Positions 62,212 to 64,000 of a DNA stretch of 64,000 nucleotides are shown here, piece by piece. The notes under the pieces were generated by a model. It searched no databases and had not been told where the DNA came from. It was given only the letters and a program-made list of their open reading frames with translations. Within the stretch, counting starts at the first letter, position 1, and each line of letters opens with the position of its first letter. Position numbers and translations under genes: made by a program. The stretch comes from an uncultured Croceitalea sp. Lineage in GTDB: Bacteria > Bacteroidota > Bacteroidia > Flavobacteriales > Flavobacteriaceae. The DNA is taken from contig CANLXH010000001.1 in assembly GCA_947495075.1 (NCBI GenBank), positions 248,001-312,000 on the forward strand, given 5' to 3'.

Positions 62212-64000
62212 ATGGAACAACAAACACCTTATCGGCCAAAACATAAAATTAGAATTGTTACCGCTGCATCTTTATTTGATGGTCATGATGCCGCAATTAA
62301 TATCATGCGCAGAATTATTCAGGCCACTGGTGTTGAAGTAATTCATTTAGGTCATGACCGCAGTGTTGCAGAAGTTGTAGATTGTGCAATTCAGGAAGAT
62401 GCAAATGCAATTGCAATGACGTCTTACCAAGGTGGTCACAACGAGTATTTTAAGTATATGTATGATTTGCTTAAAGAAAGAGGAGCATCACATATAAAAA
62501 TATTTGGAGGTGGGGGAGGAGTAATTCTTCCTGAAGAGATTAAAGAATTGATGGATTATGGAATCACCAAAATCTATTCTCCAGATGATGGTCGTAAAAT
62601 GGGGCTACAGGGCATGATTAATGATTTAGTAATGAAGTCCGATACTGCAGTTCCAAAATTAAATGTTGATACTAAAGATTTAGCTACACTTATAAAATCA
62701 AAAGATGTTAATTCTATTGCCAGGATGATTTCACTAGCTGAAAATAGGCATGAAGAATTTGAAAATTATTTTTCAAGTTTAAAGACATCAAGCAGAAAAG
62801 TTCCAATATTAGGTATTACAGGTACTGGTGGCGCTGGAAAATCTAGTCTTGTAGATGAATTGGTACGTAGGTTTTTAATAGATTTTCCTGGCAAAAAACT
62901 TGGGATTGTTTCTGTTGATCCATCAAAACGTAAAACAGGTGGAGCATTACTAGGAGACCGTATTCGTATGAATGCGATTAATAATGCACGTGTTTACATG
63001 CGTTCTTTAGCTACGAGACAGTCTAATTTAGCACTTTCCAAATATGTAAGTGAAGCAGTAGATATTTTAAGAATTGCTGAGTTTGATTTAATTATTTTGG
63101 AAACTTCTGGAATAGGGCAATCAGATACCGAAATTCTTGAACACAGTGATGTTTCTCTTTATGTAATGACTCCAGAATTTGGAGCTGCTACTCAATTAGA
63201 AAAAATTGATATGCTAGACTTCGCAGATATTGTAGCAATCAATAAGTTTGATAAGAGAGGTTCTTTAGATGCGTTGCGTGATGTAAAAAAGCAATACATG
63301 CGTAATCATGGACTTTGGGATGTAAAACAAGAAGATTTGCCTATATATGGAACCATAGCTTCTCAATTTAATGATCCAGGAATGAATCGATTGTATAAAT
63401 CGATTATGAATATTTTGGTTGAGAAGGCAGGTGCTGAGCTAATCTCTAATTTTGAAGTAGGAAATGAGATGGCGGAGAAAATCTTTGTTATTCCTCCTGC
63501 TAGAACAAGATACCTTTCAGAAATATCCGAAAACAATCGTTCTTATGATTTACAGTCTAAAGAGCAAGCTAGTGTTGCACAACGTTTATACGGTATTTTT
63601 AAAACAATCTCTTCTGTTTTAAATTTAAAATCAGACAAAGAAGAATATTCGATTTTAGCTAAATCTGGGCTAGATGAAGTTAAAATAAATAATCTAAGTA
63701 ATGCAAGTGATAAAGAACTGCTTAAGCTTTTGTTGAAAGAATTTGATAAAGTTAAAATGAATTTAAATCCGCACTACTGGGATTTAATTTTAAACTGGCC
63801 AAACAAACTTGAAAGCTATAAAAACCCTATTTACTCCTTTAAAGTAAGGGATAAGGAAATTAAAATAGAAACGCACACAGAATCACTATCACATTCTAAA
63901 ATACCAAAAGTTGCCTTACCAAAATATAAAGGTTGGGGAGATTTGTTGGCATGGATGTTACAAGAAAATGTTCCAGGGGGTTTCCCATACACTTCAGGGC
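62212..64000 (+). CDS. icmF: Fused isobutyryl-CoA mutase (IcmF), N-terminal part, 3' truncated
   Basis: This frame starts at ATG 62212 and is open to the window end, 596 codons here of an expected 1100 or so. Residues about 10-140 are the cobalamin-binding domain with the base-off motif SLFDGHDAA. A G3E GTPase (MeaB-like) domain follows, with P-loop GITGTGGAGKSS (about 201-212) and VDPSKRKTGGALLGDR. The acyl-CoA mutase region begins near residue 530. IcmF interconverts isobutyryl-CoA and n-butyryl-CoA, the fused GTPase protecting the cobalamin cofactor; methylmalonyl-CoA mutase-type labels for this family are common but less exact. No B12 riboswitch was seen in the 143-base leader. Confidence 0.92.
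   Translation, partial: MEQQTPYRPKHKIRIVTAASLFDGHDAAINIMRRIIQATGVEVIHLGHDRSVAEVVDCAIQEDANAIAMTSYQGGHNEYFKYMYDLLKERGASHIKIFGGGGGVILPEEIKELMDYGITKIYSPDDGRKMGLQGMINDLVMKSDTAVPKLNVDTKDLATLIKSKDVNSIARMISLAENRHEEFENYFSSLKTSSRKVPILGITGTGGAGKSSLVDELVRRFLIDFPGKKLGIVSVDPSKRKTGGALLGDRIRMNAINNARVYMRSLATRQSNLALSKYVSEAVDILRIAEFDLIILETSGIGQSDTEILEHSDVSLYVMTPEFGAATQLEKIDMLDFADIVAINKFDKRGSLDALRDVKKQYMRNHGLWDVKQEDLPIYGTIASQFNDPGMNRLYKSIMNILVEKAGAELISNFEVGNEMAEKIFVIPPARTRYLSEISENNRSYDLQSKEQASVAQRLYGIFKTISSVLNLKSDKEEYSILAKSGLDEVKINNLSNASDKELLKLLLKEFDKVKMNLNPHYWDLILNWPNKLESYKNPIYSFKVRDKEIKIETHTESLSHSKIPKVALPKYKGWGDLLAWMLQENVPGGFPYTSG

Noticed and set aside
1-64000. Prophage, insertion sequence or CRISPR array
   Set aside because: No transposase, integrase, phage structural gene or spaced direct repeats of CRISPR length were seen; the only large repeats are within the CBM gene.

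Overview
The window is a low-GC, densely packed chromosomal segment from a member of the Bacteroidota, most likely a marine Flavobacteriaceae of the Maribacter/Zobellia/Arenibacter type. Pointers are a SusC/SusD pair, several promoters of the TAnnTTTG type, A-rich leaders instead of strong Shine-Dalgarno sites, a BlaI/M56 pair, DUF1599, DUF3667 and DUF4197 proteins, both GSII- and GSIII-type glutamine synthetases, and a cytoplasmic beta-glucan phosphorylase. The genus is inference. No phage, insertion sequence or CRISPR array was seen.

Region by region. 1-8.2 kb is housekeeping: the end of an ABC exporter, DUF3667, the c-di-AMP synthase cdaA, folP, DUF1599, a DoxX-like membrane protein, tpiA, prmA, an M57 metalloprotease and clpS. 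8.3-28.5 kb is a beta-1,3/1,6-glucan (laminarin-type) locus. It holds a LuxR-type sensor/regulator, a glycosidase fused to a predicted outer-membrane beta-barrel, two glycan-binding lipoproteins (one with four exact-length 453-bp repeats), GH16, a GH149-like phosphorylase, a GH17 lipoprotein, a GH30, an MFS/GPH symporter and a cytoplasmic GH17. My model is surface cutting, outer-membrane passage, periplasmic trimming, symport, then cytoplasmic cutting and phosphorolysis to glucose-1-phosphate. The locus has no SusC/SusD.

28.5-38.9 kb carries a small membrane protein, tRNA-Arg(ACG), apt, a 50-aa gene, an M56-M23 fusion with its BlaI repressor, an MG2/plug-domain protein, a Na+/Ca2+ antiporter and a gene broken by one extra T in a T-run. 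39-43.4 kb has divergent GSII and GSIII and a PLP dehydratase. 43.5-49.3 kb has small secreted proteins, purM, and a Rieske/thioredoxin/ApbE/DUF4266/DUF3570 cluster. 49.3-53 kb has prfA, pyrF, a 64-aa gene, an alpha/beta hydrolase and a secreted protein.

53-60.2 kb, on the minus strand, is a SusC/SusD operon with a hypothetical third gene and a membrane-bound AraC-type regulator, but no glycoside hydrolase. Its upstream region holds a roughly 190-base structured leader, and a diverged second copy lies 5.5 kb away beyond the end of the operon. A stem base pair is changed on both sides between the copies, which supports a real RNA fold. 60.5-64 kb has DUF4197, purU, and the start of a fused cobalamin-dependent acyl-CoA mutase (icmF) that runs off the end.

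Family assignments come from reading motifs by eye; no database search was run.
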